Shown: piece by piece, positions 63,686 through 64,000 of the stretch
Position numbering within the stretch: the first letter of the stretch is position 1
Layout: each line of letters starts with the position of its first letter
Origin: Apoda limacodes
Taxonomy: Eukaryota > Arthropoda > Insecta > Lepidoptera > Limacodidae
DNA length: 64,000 bases
Direction of reading: 5' to 3'
Assembly (NCBI GenBank): GCA_946406115.1
Contig: OX291553.1
Span: 15,629,001 to 15,693,000, forward strand
Program-made: the position numbers and the translations under genes
Notes under the pieces: generated by a model
What the model saw: only the letters and a program-made list of their open reading frames with translations
Told to the model about the DNA's origin: nothing
The model's database searches: none

Positions 63686-64000
63686 TGGGCACATATTTCA
63701 TTTACTACTAGGAAAGTATATCATAATACTTTATACACTAACCAAATCACTAATCTACGATTAACTGAATCGTGTTACCTGGCTCAGAGTATACATGAAT
63801 AGAAACCAGTATTAACACACCAGTATCAATAATAGATAAGTACGTAAGGAAACAGTTTCGAACTACCGTTAGGTACAATACTAGTCTGTGACTACAACAC
63901 AACATTCACTGCCAACTGCCTTTACAATAATCACATAATTATTCTCAGATGTTAAATGTAAATCTACTGCCCAGCCGTCGCTCATAAATTTGTTTACATA
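63686..64000. other. Intergenic to window end
   Basis: No feature recognised. Confidence 0.4.

Noticed and set aside
63563..63802. 79-codon His/Thr-rich protein
   Set aside because: Produced by translation of the CA microsatellite.

Overview
The window reads as AT-rich insect nuclear DNA, most likely from a moth or butterfly. The pointers are short non-autonomous Helitrons with lepidopteran-style ends (TC at the 5' end, CTAG at the 3' end, inserted between A and T), a tRNA-derived SINE, many decayed non-LTR retrotransposon tails and a Ty3/gypsy errantivirus-like element. The species assignment is inference. I found no convincing host protein-coding gene, rRNA or functional tRNA in 64 kb. Essentially all recognisable coding capacity belongs to mobile or virus-like elements.

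Left edge to about 5.9 kb: the right-hand part of a Polinton/Maverick (adintovirus-like) DNA element. In order on the + strand it has a conserved Polinton protein cut by the window edge, a DDE integrase with a C-terminal chromodomain, a predicted minor capsid (penton-type) protein, a small glycine-rich basic core-type protein, a double-jelly-roll-type major capsid protein and an adenovirus-type cysteine protease. A lysine-rich unknown gene with a TATA box and a probable small intron converges from the - strand. The four genes from integrase to major capsid protein touch or overlap at stop/start codons (ATGA, TAATG, TAATG). The major capsid frame is broken by an apparent 2-base loss near its C-terminus. 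A 49-bp tandem repeat lies near the presumed right end. DNA polymerase B and the packaging ATPase are not in the window.

5.9-23.4 kb: intergenic DNA filled with repeats. These are LINE 3' tails, Helitrons, a 211-bp MITE with TAA target duplications, a 496-bp near-identical inverted repeat (8976-10085), a GC-rich island (15480-15935) and copies of a dispersed repeat called X here.

23476-31898: a complete, apparently young errantivirus-like retrotransposon inserted inside a copy of repeat X. Its 417-bp LTRs look identical by eye, the target duplication is GCAG, the primer-binding site matches tRNA-Ser, and gag, pol and env are all open. Gag and Pol are linked by a textbook -1 frameshift signal (TTTAAAC plus a stem-loop). 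Env appears to need splicing: a leader exon upstream of gag carries the ATG and hydrophobic start, and joins an exon that begins at 29573. A 66-aa one-membrane-segment ORF lies between pol and env.

31.9-64 kb: more repeats. They include two fragments of one RTE-like LINE family (46.9-49.4 kb + and 53.97-54.52 kb -), a decayed Jockey-type LINE (61.9-63.5 kb), several Helitrons including a 900-bp one, the SINE, a MITE ending in GTGTTGCCAGAT, local tandem duplications and a CA microsatellite.
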